From: Candidatus Babelota bacterium
GTDB taxonomy: Bacteria > Babelota > Babeliae > Babelales > Babelaceae
NCBI GenBank assembly: GCA_023379005.1
Contig: JAMCTG010000001.1
Coordinates: 894-64,893, forward strand
Length of the DNA stretch: 64,000 bases
Direction of reading: 5' to 3'
Of this stretch, positions 54,058 to 61,496 are shown piece by piece. How positions within the stretch are numbered: the stretch's first letter is position 1; each line of letters opens with the position of its first letter. Both the position numbers and the translations under genes were made by a program. A model generated the notes under the pieces. It searched no databases. It was not told where the DNA came from and was given only the letters and a program-made list of their open reading frames with translations.

Positions 54058-54459
54058 GTGAAGAAATTATTATTAATATTATCTCTTTTAGGGATTTATT
54101 CAGTTAATTGTAATCCGGATAAAACAGCTCTTTATTCAGATGCATTAAGAGGAGCTGGTGCAGCAGCTGTATTATATGGTTCAATATTTGTTGGTGTTGG
54201 AACTATGTCAGCAAGAAATTATATAAAAATTAAAGATCAGTCATTGGCAGTAAAAATTAGTACACCAAAAGATCTGGTTTCGATAAACACTAATGAACCA
54301 AAAAATTTAGCTTCAGTTACTAGTGGAATTGATAGTTGTCAAGAAATACAAACTCAGCAAGCAAAAAAAAGAGCTAAAACAGAACTTGCGATTGGATATA
54401 CATCTTTATTTTTAGGTGGTTCTGCAATAATGCTTAGTTCAAAAATGGTTCAAAAATAA
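54058..54459 (+). CDS. Small signal-peptide membrane protein (array gene 9)
   Basis: The 133-residue protein has signal peptide MKKLLLILSLLGIYSVNC, a hydrophobic segment (LRGAGAAAVLYGSIFVGVG), a Lys-rich polar middle of about 50 residues and a C-terminal hydrophobic segment (AIGYTSLFLGGSAIMLSS). It uses GTG as start, preceded by the leader AAATGGAGGTTATT; an in-frame ATG 54046 inside the leader would be a wrong start. Function unknown. Confidence 0.75.
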   Translation: MKKLLLILSLLGIYSVNCNPDKTALYSDALRGAGAAAVLYGSIFVGVGTMSARNYIKIKDQSLAVKISTPKDLVSINTNEPKNLASVTSGIDSCQEIQTQQAKKRAKTELAIGYTSLFLGGSAIMLSSKMVQK

Positions 54460-54482
54460 AATAATTTTAAATGGTGGTTATT

Positions 54483-54809
54483 ATGAAAAACATATTTTAT
54501 AAATTATTACTTTCTGCATGTATTTTATTTAATACACAAAATGCATTGGCGGCAAATAATGCTTCATATATGTTCTCGGTTTTTGGAATATCAGTTGCTA
54601 CATTAGCAGCTACTGTTTTCAAAAAATCTAGCGCACATTTTAATAATGCCATAAATTTTGTAACAGACCCTAGAAATGTAAATAATATTCGTCCAAATAT
54701 AAGTAATTTTGATTTTATAATGGCAAGAAATTTTACAATTGTAACTTTAAGTACTTGCGCATTAATTGTGCTTGGATCTTTTAACAAGATTTTGAGCGGA
54801 GGAAAATAA
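54483..54809 (+). CDS. Small signal-peptide membrane protein (array gene 10)
   Basis: The 108-residue protein has signal peptide MKNIFYKLLLSACILFNTQNALA, a hydrophobic segment (MFSVFGISVATLAATVF), an Asn-rich polar loop and a C-terminal hydrophobic segment (FTIVTLSTCALIVLGSF). The leader is AAATGGTGGTTATT. Its stop TAA is directly followed by the ATG of array gene 11, whose Shine-Dalgarno GGAGG is inside this gene. Function unknown. Confidence 0.75.
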   Translation: MKNIFYKLLLSACILFNTQNALAANNASYMFSVFGISVATLAATVFKKSSAHFNNAINFVTDPRNVNNIRPNISNFDFIMARNFTIVTLSTCALIVLGSFNKILSGGK

Positions 54810-55169
54810 ATGAAATTTATAAATAAAATATTTTTATTTTTAGGACTAGTTATTGTTTCTATGCAACCAGTTAAAGCTATTGATGTTGAAACTATAAAAC
54901 AGCCAACTTATGCCGCTAGTGCAGCAATTTATGGTGCTGTATGTTGTGGTGCAGCTGGTATTGTCCAAGCATGTAGAGCGGCTAGTTATTGTTTGCCAAA
55001 ATCTTTCATTATAAATAATCCATCAATAAAGATTGCAAAGTCTCCAATAACATTACTATATGCTCCAGGAGAATCTGCAACTATGTTTAGAAAAAACTTT
55101 GGCGAAGCAGTGTTGTGCGGTGTTGCTGCCTACGGATTATACGCATTGTCAAAATATTTTAATAAATAA
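54810..55169 (+). CDS. Small signal-peptide protein (array gene 11, paralogue of gene 2)
   Basis: The 119-residue protein has signal peptide MKFINKIFLFLGLVIVSMQPVKA, then AIYGAVCCGAAGIVQACRAA, a polar stretch and NFGEAVLCGVAAYGLYALS. It is a paralogue of the gene at 51260, with the same motifs in the same places. The conserved GAVCCG and NFGEAV elements mark a family. Function unknown. Confidence 0.75.
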   Translation: MKFINKIFLFLGLVIVSMQPVKAIDVETIKQPTYAASAAIYGAVCCGAAGIVQACRAASYCLPKSFIINNPSIKIAKSPITLLYAPGESATMFRKNFGEAVLCGVAAYGLYALSKYFNK

Positions 55170-55185
55170 GAAAAACAGAAAATAT

Positions 55186-55632
55186 ATGAATAAATTACTA
55201 AAAATGCTATTTGTTATAGGCCTTATCGTTTGCCCGAAACAAGGAAATGCTATAGAATTGAATATTGTTAATACCATTAACGAAAAAACAATCATCAATT
55301 TAATACCTCTTGCAATGATCTCTTTTGGCATATATCAGATGATAAAAAATCAAATACATCCAGTTCATATTTTGTACCCACATTCATCAAAAAATAACAT
55401 CAATAATTTATGGACAGGTCACGATAACTATGCAAAAGACAAAAAAAGAATTGAATCCGACTTCGCTAAAGCTTCGACGGACAGGGAAATAGAAACAAAT
55501 AAATTTGATAATTCAGATATTAAAAATGCTTCTTCATTTTGTGGAATCCCAAAAGAATGGGAACCCCAAATAGAAGAACGAGATGATTCTCACATGAATT
55601 ATCTTTATAGATTCGAAAATTTATATATTTAA
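55186..55632 (+). CDS. Small signal-peptide protein with an inserted palindromic element (array gene 12)
   Basis: The 148-residue protein has signal peptide MNKLLKMLFVIGLIVCPKQG, one hydrophobic segment (LIPLAMISFGIYQMI) and a longer hydrophilic C terminus than its neighbours. Bases about 55459-55486 encode SDFAKASTDRE, which is the translation of a CTTCGCTAAAGCTTCG palindrome seen elsewhere as an intergenic repeat. The start 55186 is chosen because it gives a signal peptide; a longer frame to 55060 overlaps the upstream gene. Function unknown. Confidence 0.7.
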   Translation: MNKLLKMLFVIGLIVCPKQGNAIELNIVNTINEKTIINLIPLAMISFGIYQMIKNQIHPVHILYPHSSKNNINNLWTGHDNYAKDKKRIESDFAKASTDREIETNKFDNSDIKNASSFCGIPKEWEPQIEERDDSHMNYLYRFENLYI

Positions 55633-55645
55633 CAGAAAGCACTTT

Positions 55646-56020
55646 ATGAAACGTATACTTTTATCACTTTTACTTTTAGTCCCAGCAACAAATCTTTTTG
55701 CAGAAAAAAAAGAAAAAAAGAGACAATCAACTGGTGCAATTATTTCAAAAACTATTATCGGTTTAGCAGCATTGGGATGTTCAATTTATGCTGGAAACAA
55801 GGCTTATGAAATTGCTCAACAACACCCATTCTTTGGAACAACTTATTGGGCAAGAGCAAAAGGAAAAGGGCTAAAAATATTCTCAGGAATAGATCCAGAT
55901 TTAGATGAATCTATGCAAAATTATGTCATTGAAAAAACTTTACCTCTAATTTGTTGGGGTGGTGGCAGTATTTTATCTGCAATTGTTGGATTAAAATATC
56001 TTTCAAGCGCAACTGAATAA
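55646..56020 (+). CDS. Small signal-peptide membrane protein (array gene 13, paralogue of gene 14)
   Basis: The 124-residue protein has signal peptide MKRILLSLLLLVPATNLFA, then a Lys/Glu stretch, a hydrophobic segment (IIGLAALGCSIYAGNKAYEI) and a C-terminal hydrophobic segment (LICWGGGSILSAIVGLKYL). The next gene has the same signal peptide and plan, so it is a tandem duplicate. AGAAAG precedes the ATG. Function unknown. Confidence 0.75.
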   Translation: MKRILLSLLLLVPATNLFAEKKEKKRQSTGAIISKTIIGLAALGCSIYAGNKAYEIAQQHPFFGTTYWARAKGKGLKIFSGIDPDLDESMQNYVIEKTLPLICWGGGSILSAIVGLKYLSSATE

Positions 56021-56059
56021 AATTTTAAATTCATATTCCTAGATAAATGGAGGTTATAT

Positions 56060-56455
56060 ATGAAACGTTTACTTTTATCTTTATTACTTTTGGTTCCTGC
56101 AACAAATATGTTTGCAGAACAACCACAAAAAAAAGAACAATCATTAAAATCTGTTGTTGCTAAAACAGCTCTTGGTGTAGGCGCATTAGCATTTTCAGCT
56201 TATGCTGGATATAAAGCTTATTCTCTTTATCAAGAAGATCCGATTTTTACACCAACAATTAAAGGCAAAGTTGCTGACTTTATAGCATGGTTTGGCGACA
56301 GATCTGCTAATGAACGTTATAATTTAACGCAAATGTTAAAAAATTATAAAAATAACTATGGAAAAAGGATATTAAAACCAATAGTTGCTTGGGGCGCAGC
56401 AAGTTATGCATCAGCAGTACTTGGTTTAGTTTGTCTTTTTAGAGCAGCACAGTAA
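56060..56455 (+). CDS. Small signal-peptide membrane protein (array gene 14)
   Basis: The 131-residue protein has signal peptide MKRLLLSLLLLVPATNMFA, then a polar stretch, a hydrophobic segment (ALGVGALAFSAYAGYKAYSL) and a C-terminal one (IVAWGAASYASAVLGLVCLF), matching gene 13. The leader is AAATGGAGGTTATAT. Its stop codon overlaps the 5' end of the macrodomain frame, which begins directly after it. Function unknown. Confidence 0.75.
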   Translation: MKRLLLSLLLLVPATNMFAEQPQKKEQSLKSVVAKTALGVGALAFSAYAGYKAYSLYQEDPIFTPTIKGKVADFIAWFGDRSANERYNLTQMLKNYKNNYGKRILKPIVAWGAASYASAVLGLVCLFRAAQ

Positions 56456-57080
56456 AAAACTTATATTTCCAATTATTTTAATAACTTGTGTACAAGCACA
56501 AGCATTATTTTTCAATGGAACTAGAATAATTATAAAAAATGGCAATATTGTTGAACAACCAGTTCAAGCTATTGTTAATGCTGCAAATAAAACTTTAATT
56601 GGTTCTGCAGGAGTCGCAAAAGTAATTCAAGATGCTGCAGGAAATGATTTAATTGAATGCTTAAAAAATATCCCTGAAAATAATGGAATTAGATGCGAAG
56701 TTGGTCAAGCAAAATTGACTCCAGCATTTAATTTAGAACAAAATGGAATAAAATATATTATTCATACAGTTGGACCAAATCTTGCAATAGATGAAGAAAA
56801 AAACAATAAAGAAAAATTAATTGCAGATGCTTACAGAAATAGTTTGCAACTTGCAGCTGAAAATAACATTACTTCTATTGCTTTTCCAGCAATTAGCGCT
56901 GCAATTTTTGGATATGATATTAAGATTTCAGCCCCGATTGTTATTGACACGGTTATAGGTTTTCTTGAAGAAAATCCGGGGAAATTTAAAGAAATTTATT
57001 TTGTTTTTTATAATAATGATGATGCAATAAAATTGTATTCGGATCTTTTTCAATATTTTATAAAATCTATAAAACAATAA
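56454..57080 (+). pseudogene. Secreted macrodomain protein lacking a start codon (array gene 15)
   Basis: An open frame of 208 codons runs from 56454 to TAA 57078-57080. It encodes a signal peptide (KKLIFPIILITCVQAQA) and then a macrodomain: QAIVNAANKTLIGSAGVAKV, VGQAKLTPAFNLEQ, YIIHTVGPN and SIAFPAISAAIFGYD. Macrodomains bind or hydrolyse ADP-ribose. No ATG, GTG or TTG is in frame before TTG 56715, which would cut away the first third of the domain. The first codons AAA AAA CTT abut the stop of the previous gene, so a start codon was probably deleted. An unusual ATT or ATA start is the alternative. Confidence 0.75.
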
Positions 57081-57531
57081 AATAATTTAAATTCTTTTTT
57101 TTGCCATCTTTGTTCGCACAAAGATCGGCGAGAAATGCGGCAACTTTCCCTTGCATCCCTTAACGTTTTTAAAAGCCAACCATTCGCCTCATATAAATCA
57201 AACATTATAATTTATAAGTAAAAAGTTCGGCTCAGATTGTCGTAAAAACTATATGACTTTAAGGGCTGCATTTGTATTTTATAGTTTCATAAACTTACCT
57301 AATGAAAGTCCGGTAGCTTTTCCTGACCGTGAGCCGCAGGCGAATGGGCTGCATTAAAGCGGGAGAGCGATCCAACAGCATGTTGGTGCCCTTTTAGTTA
57401 AGATGTTTTGGGCAAGCAAAACATCTTAGAAAAAAAGATTTGGAAAATTGCAAAGATTATCGAAAGAATTTAATTTAATTGATATATAATATTTGTTATT
57501 ATTTTATAAATTTTTTGTCAAAAATAAAACA
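57081..57531. ncRNA. GC-rich, self-complementary intergenic locus; candidate structured RNA
   Basis: About 450 bases without a convincing gene but with much higher GC than the surroundings. Perfect pairings include CCATTCGCCT (57180-57189) with AGGCGAATGG (57338-57347), CGGCTCA (57228-57234) with TGAGCCG (57330-57336), AAACTATA (57246-57253) with TATAGTTT (57280-57287), GACTTT (57255-57260) with AAAGTC (57305-57310, a possible pseudoknot with the last helix), CCAACA/TGTTGG at 57372-57386 and a 12-bp hairpin at 57399-57428. It does not match tmRNA, SRP or 6S motifs that I know. Strand and identity are unknown; a decayed group II intron is possible. Confidence 0.5.
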
Positions 57532-57729
57532 ATGAATAAAAGACCAACTTTTGAAGAATTTAAAAAAGAAGCTATGAAAGATGAAGAATTAAGAGCTGAA
57601 TATGAATCACTGCGGCCAGAATTTGAGTTGCTTGAAAAGTTTATTAGAGCAAGAAAAAAATTATCGAAAATAGCAGATGCATTAGGATATTCAATCAAAA
57701 TTTCTTTAGAGCCAAAAAAACGCAGATAA
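57532..57729 (+). CDS. HigA/XRE-type antitoxin remnant lacking its helix-turn-helix
   Basis: The 65-residue protein begins MNKRPTFEEFKKEAMKDEEL and continues AEYESLRPEFELLEKFIRAR, the N terminus of many XRE-type (HigA-like) antitoxins. It ends LSKIADALGYSIKISLEPKK, which is the usual C-terminal end of the same proteins. The roughly 40 residues that hold the helix-turn-helix between these two parts are absent, in frame. No toxin gene is next to it. It may still encode a short peptide, but DNA binding is lost. Confidence 0.65.
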   Translation: MNKRPTFEEFKKEAMKDEELRAEYESLRPEFELLEKFIRARKKLSKIADALGYSIKISLEPKKRR

Positions 57730-57743
57730 GTTCTTAAGACAAT

Positions 57744-57850
57744 TTACTTAGCTATTGCATCGAGCAAAATCTTAACATCACCATTCTGATACAAAATTTT
57801 ATACAGGGCTTGTGAAATTGAAAAATTATTCACAAGTGCTTTTTTGTTTT
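57744..57850 (-). pseudogene. Duplicated gpsA 3' fragment (copy 1)
   Basis: On the minus strand this encodes LVNNFSISQALYKILYQNGD followed by VKILLDAIAK and a stop, nearly identical to the C terminus of GpsA at 60501. Only the last about 33 codons are present. It lies just before the first ankyrin gene of the tandem pair, and marks the edge of a duplication unit. Confidence 0.85.
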
Positions 57851-57889
57851 TTAAAAAAATTAATGGATCATTTTCAATTTTTTTATCTA

Positions 57890-57919
57890 TTGAAAAATTA
57901 TTTAGAGATAAATTACACT
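57890..57919 (+). promoter_or_regulatory. Putative promoter for the first ankyrin gene of the tandem pair
   Basis: TTGAAA at 57890-57895 and TACACT at 57914-57919, 18 bases apart, lie 36 bases before the ATG of the ankyrin gene. AT-rich background makes this only a moderate match. Confidence 0.4.
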
Positions 57920-57954
57920 AAAAACTATAAAAATTGAGATTAAGGAGATTTGTA

Positions 57955-59130
57955 ATGAGCTTATTGTTAGTATGCTTTATTTTATTTTCGTCATCATCTT
58001 TTGCTCTAGAACGCAAAATTTCCGCTGGCAAAGAAGAAATTGGCGAGCCAATGGAAATTGTACCACAAAAAGGAAAACGTAAAGCCGAAGAGGTGGAAGA
58101 ACTAAAGAAAAAGAAACTAGCTTCTGAGCAATTTTCATATCTTGAAAACTTACCATGGGATAAGCTCATTGAAATTATCGATCATGCTGTTGATCCTCTT
58201 ATCGATAAAATTCAATCACTTGAAAAACAACTTCTTGAATTTAAGGCCTCTGCTAAAAAAGAAAGTTCAAAAGCTTTAAAAGCAGAACTTCAAATGTTAA
58301 GTTCTATTTATGAGGTCATTAGTGAATTAATTGTATTTCGTTCTTATTTTATATCAACAAGTAAAAAATTTTCGGAAGCAAAAAGTTATATTGATACAAA
58401 AATTGTACGAGCAGTCAGAAATATTAATCAATCAATTAAAAATAACTTTCTTGGATTTGCTATTTTTGATGATAATGAATCTGCAATTTCTTTATTAATT
58501 CAAGCTGGGGCAAATCCCAATGCTGAAGTTATTATCCCCGGAATACAATTTGATATAGGCACAAGTTTTGAGACCGTATATCCAGTTACTTTGGCAGTAT
58601 ATCGCAACTCTATTCCTATGTTACAACTTTTAATAAAAAAAGGTGCAATAATTGCTCAACGAGAACAAGAATTAGAATCAAGAAAAAATTTATTATATAT
58701 TGCGGCTTATAAAAATTATCTTGATATGGCAAAATTTCTTATTGAAAAACTAAAATTAAACCCAAGTACTCCTGAAGATACATATGGTAAAACTCCGCTA
58801 CATATAGCAGCTGAAAAAAATTTTCTAGAAATGGCAAAATTTCTTGCGCAACATAAAGTAAATGTAAATGCCCAAGAAAAATATGATAAACGTACTCCAT
58901 TAGTACGTGCTGCTTATTCAGCAAATAAAGATATGGTACAAATTCTACTTGAAAATGGTGCCAATCCCAATCCTGAATTTATAATACATGGAACGGGAAC
59001 TGTATCACTTCTTCCTGCAATTGAAGATTATATAATTAATAGGCCTAGTAGCTATATATTAAGGCATCCAGAAAAAAAACAAATTTACATAGAAATTATT
59101 GAATTGTTAAAAAAATATGGCGAAAAGTGA
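57955..59130 (+). CDS. Secreted ankyrin-repeat protein (tandem copy A)
   Basis: The 391-residue protein has a signal peptide (MSLLLVCFILFSSSSFA), a basic low-complexity part, a conserved LENLPWDKLIEIIDHAVDPL segment, a coiled helical part (about residues 80-150) and five to six ankyrin repeats from about 165 to the end (NESAISLLIQAGANPNA, LHIAAEKNFLEMAKFLAQHK, LVRAAYSANKDMVQILLENG). ATG 57955 follows AAGGAG. It is a paralogue of the gene at 59332, with gpsA fragments before and after it. Confidence 0.85.
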   Translation: MSLLLVCFILFSSSSFALERKISAGKEEIGEPMEIVPQKGKRKAEEVEELKKKKLASEQFSYLENLPWDKLIEIIDHAVDPLIDKIQSLEKQLLEFKASAKKESSKALKAELQMLSSIYEVISELIVFRSYFISTSKKFSEAKSYIDTKIVRAVRNINQSIKNNFLGFAIFDDNESAISLLIQAGANPNAEVIIPGIQFDIGTSFETVYPVTLAVYRNSIPMLQLLIKKGAIIAQREQELESRKNLLYIAAYKNYLDMAKFLIEKLKLNPSTPEDTYGKTPLHIAAEKNFLEMAKFLAQHKVNVNAQEKYDKRTPLVRAAYSANKDMVQILLENGANPNPEFIIHGTGTVSLLPAIEDYIINRPSSYILRHPEKKQIYIEIIELLKKYGEK

Positions 59131-59148
59131 TTAAAAGTTAAGTAAGAA

Positions 59149-59251
59149 TTATTTTGCAATAGCATCTAAAAGAACTTTTACATCACCATTCTGATACAAA
59201 ATTTTATACAGGGCTTGTGAAATTGAAAAATTATTCACAAGTACTTTTTTG
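59149..59251 (-). pseudogene. Duplicated gpsA 3' fragment (copy 2)
   Basis: On the minus strand this encodes NNFSISQALYKILYQNGDVK and then VLLDAIAK with a small change near the end, again the last about 33 codons of GpsA. The sequence TCACCATTCTGATACAAAAT and the following hairpin-like TTGTGAA...TTCACAAG are shared with copy 1 and the true gene. It lies between the two ankyrin paralogues. Confidence 0.85.
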
Positions 59252-59331
59252 GTTTCAAAAAAAATTCAAACATTGACAAATCTATTTGAAACCAATCATT
59301 TTAAAATTATAAAATTTAGGAGATTTTTTTA

Positions 59332-60498
59332 ATGAATAAATTATTAATATTCTTATTATTAAATATTTTTTCACCAATATCTTTTGCTGCTGAAGCAGGA
59401 AGAAAACCCGCAGGCAAAGAAGAGATCGTTCAAACAAAGAAACTATCTGCAGTTGAACAATTATCCCATCTTGAAAACTTACCATGGGAAAAAATCTTTG
59501 AAATTATCGATCATGCTGTTGATCCTCTCATTACAGAAATACAAACTAAAGAACAAAATATTCTTAGTAAACTATCTGAAGCAGAAAAATCTTATACAGA
59601 AGAAAAGCAGCTAGAGACATTTATTTCTCATCAACAGTTAAAACCTATTTATGAAATGATTACTAAGCTAGTGGATTTTCGTTCTAATTTCTTAGCAACA
59701 AGTAAAAAACTTTCTCAAGCACAAAGTTATATCGATACAAAAATTGTAAAAGCTATAAGAAAAATTAATCAAAGAATTAAAAATAATCTTCTTGGATTTG
59801 CTATTTTTGATGATAATGAATCTGCAATTTCTTTATTAATTCAAGCTGGAGCAAATCTAAATGCTCTAATAGTTAGTCCTATAGGGAAATATAGTATAGG
59901 AACTGGAGAAAATGTTAGATATAGTGATATATTAACTTACCCGCTTTCTTGGGCAGTAATTCGCGGTTCGATTCCTATGGCACAGTTATTAATAAAAAAA
60001 GGAGCTAAGGTTCCGACAGCAAAACCAGGAGAATCTCTTGATATATTACGCAATTTAGTATATCTTGCTGCAGCTAATAATAAGCTAGAAATGCAAAAAT
60101 TCCTTCTAGATACATTAAGATTAAGAGCCGATACATCTATAATTCTTGGAATTACACCATTACATATTGCTGCAAATGAAAACTTTTTAGATATGGTAAA
60201 ACTTCTTCTACAACATAAAACAATGGCAGATCCTAAAGATAATTATAATAAAACGCCATTAGTACTTGCTGCCTTAAGTGGAAATAAAGATATTGTAGAA
60301 TTACTTCTTTCCAATGGTGCTGATCCTAATATTAAAAGTTCAATAAGTTTTGGTGCAGGTTTGACAAGTTATACACAAAATCTTATAGGTGCCCTTTTAA
60401 AATTTATTGATTTTAGTCCTGAGATATCAAAAGACCCAGCAAAAAAACAAAATTATATGGAAATTATTAATTTACTCAGAGAATATAGGGATAAATAA
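59332..60498 (+). CDS. Secreted ankyrin-repeat protein (tandem copy B)
   Basis: The 388-residue protein has a signal peptide (MNKLLIFLLLNIFSPISFA), the shared LENLPWEKIFEIIDHAVDPL segment and the same repeats as copy A, including NLLGFAIFDDNESAISLLIQ and PLHIAANENFLDMVKLLLQH. The centre of the two copies is the most similar part; the extreme N terminus and the C terminus differ. TAGGAG precedes the ATG. Its stop lies three bases from the gpsA stop, which is convergent. Confidence 0.85.
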   Translation: MNKLLIFLLLNIFSPISFAAEAGRKPAGKEEIVQTKKLSAVEQLSHLENLPWEKIFEIIDHAVDPLITEIQTKEQNILSKLSEAEKSYTEEKQLETFISHQQLKPIYEMITKLVDFRSNFLATSKKLSQAQSYIDTKIVKAIRKINQRIKNNLLGFAIFDDNESAISLLIQAGANLNALIVSPIGKYSIGTGENVRYSDILTYPLSWAVIRGSIPMAQLLIKKGAKVPTAKPGESLDILRNLVYLAAANNKLEMQKFLLDTLRLRADTSIILGITPLHIAANENFLDMVKLLLQHKTMADPKDNYNKTPLVLAALSGNKDIVELLLSNGADPNIKSSISFGAGLTSYTQNLIGALLKFIDFSPEISKDPAKKQNYMEIINLLREYRDK

Positions 60499-60500
60499 AA

Positions 60501-61496
60501 CTACTTTGCAATAGCATCTAGCAAAACTTTTACATCACCATTCTGATACAAAATTTTATATAAGGCTTGTGAAATTGAAAAATTATTCACAAGTCCTTTT
60601 TTTTGGAAAAATTGATGAACTGCTGCAATTGTATTTGGTCCTTCAGGTACATATGGAACTGTTTTTAAAATTTGCTCTAATTTTTCACCTTTTCCTATTT
60701 TTATTCCAATTTCGCGATTGCGGCCTTTAGACATTAAACAAGTCAAAACAAGATCGCCCATTCCTGCATATGTCCTTAAGGTTTTTTCATCAGCATCTAA
60801 TATTGCTAATAAGCCTTCAATTTCATAAGTACATTTGGTAAATGCTAAAGCTTTGGTATTTTCATGAACATCTCCACCAATTCCTTCTAAAATACCTAGT
60901 CCCACAGCATACATATTTTTCAATGCTGAACAAACTTGAACGCCTATGATGTCGTCAATTTTTTCAGTAACTATGTAAGAATTTTTAAGCAATTTTTCAA
61001 GTTCATCAAGAAGAGTCAAATTTTGGCAAGCTAAAGTCATTCCAGATAATCTTTTATTAGCAATTTCATTTGCAAAATTCGGTCCAGCGACTGCAGCTAT
61101 TTGATTATCTTTAATCTTGTTTTTTAAAACATCAAATGCAATTTGATTGGGCAACATTTGTGTATCTTTTTCCATACCTTTGCTTAACAAACAAATGATA
61201 TGATTTTCTTTTACAAAAGGTTCGAGCTTGACTAAAACAGATCTTAAAAATTGAACTGGTACAGCTTCAAAAACCCAATCAACATCTTTGACAGCTTCTT
61301 CCATATTTGTAAATGAAATAATGGATTTTTTTAGTTCAATATCGGGCAAAAACTTTAAATTTCGATGTTGTTTTTCTATGCATTGCGCCACTTCTTTATC
61401 ATAGCACCATAAATTTACTTGATGGCCATTGTCAGCCAACAAACTAGAAAATGCAGTTCCCCATGCTCCATCACCAAGTACACAAACCTTTTTCAT
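60501..61496 (-). CDS. gpsA: Glycerol-3-phosphate dehydrogenase [NAD(P)+]
   Basis: GpsA makes glycerol-3-phosphate for phospholipids. The 331-residue protein has the N-terminal NAD-binding GDGAWGTAFSSLLADNGH, CLLSKGMEKDTQ, AGPNFANEIA, the catalytic Lys in CSALKNMYAVGLG and GMGDLVLTCLMSKGRNREIG. AAGGA lies upstream of ATG, and the start overlaps the uppS stop by four bases. The last about 33 codons are duplicated at 57744 and 59149. Confidence 0.96.
   Translation of the reverse strand: MKKVCVLGDGAWGTAFSSLLADNGHQVNLWCYDKEVAQCIEKQHRNLKFLPDIELKKSIISFTNMEEAVKDVDWVFEAVPVQFLRSVLVKLEPFVKENHIICLLSKGMEKDTQMLPNQIAFDVLKNKIKDNQIAAVAGPNFANEIANKRLSGMTLACQNLTLLDELEKLLKNSYIVTEKIDDIIGVQVCSALKNMYAVGLGILEGIGGDVHENTKALAFTKCTYEIEGLLAILDADEKTLRTYAGMGDLVLTCLMSKGRNREIGIKIGKGEKLEQILKTVPYVPEGPNTIAAVHQFFQKKGLVNNFSISQALYKILYQNGDVKVLLDAIAK

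Noticed and set aside
50869-57080. Prophage or integrative element
   Set aside because: No integrase, terminase, capsid, holin-lysin pair or attachment repeats are seen, and the base composition matches the neighbours.
57206-57211. TATAAT as a promoter inside the candidate RNA locus
   Set aside because: The -35 is poor (TTCGCC), and a 10-bp helix uses sequence upstream of it, so the structured region seems to start earlier.
57399-57428. 12-bp hairpin as a rho-independent terminator
   Set aside because: The stem is strong, but on the plus strand it is followed by A residues and on the minus strand the T run is before, not after, the hairpin.
57081-57430. tmRNA, SRP RNA or 6S RNA
   Set aside because: No tRNA-like ends with T-loop and CCA, no GGTCAGG..GGAAGGAAGCAGCC apical motif and no 6S-like bubble are found on either strand.
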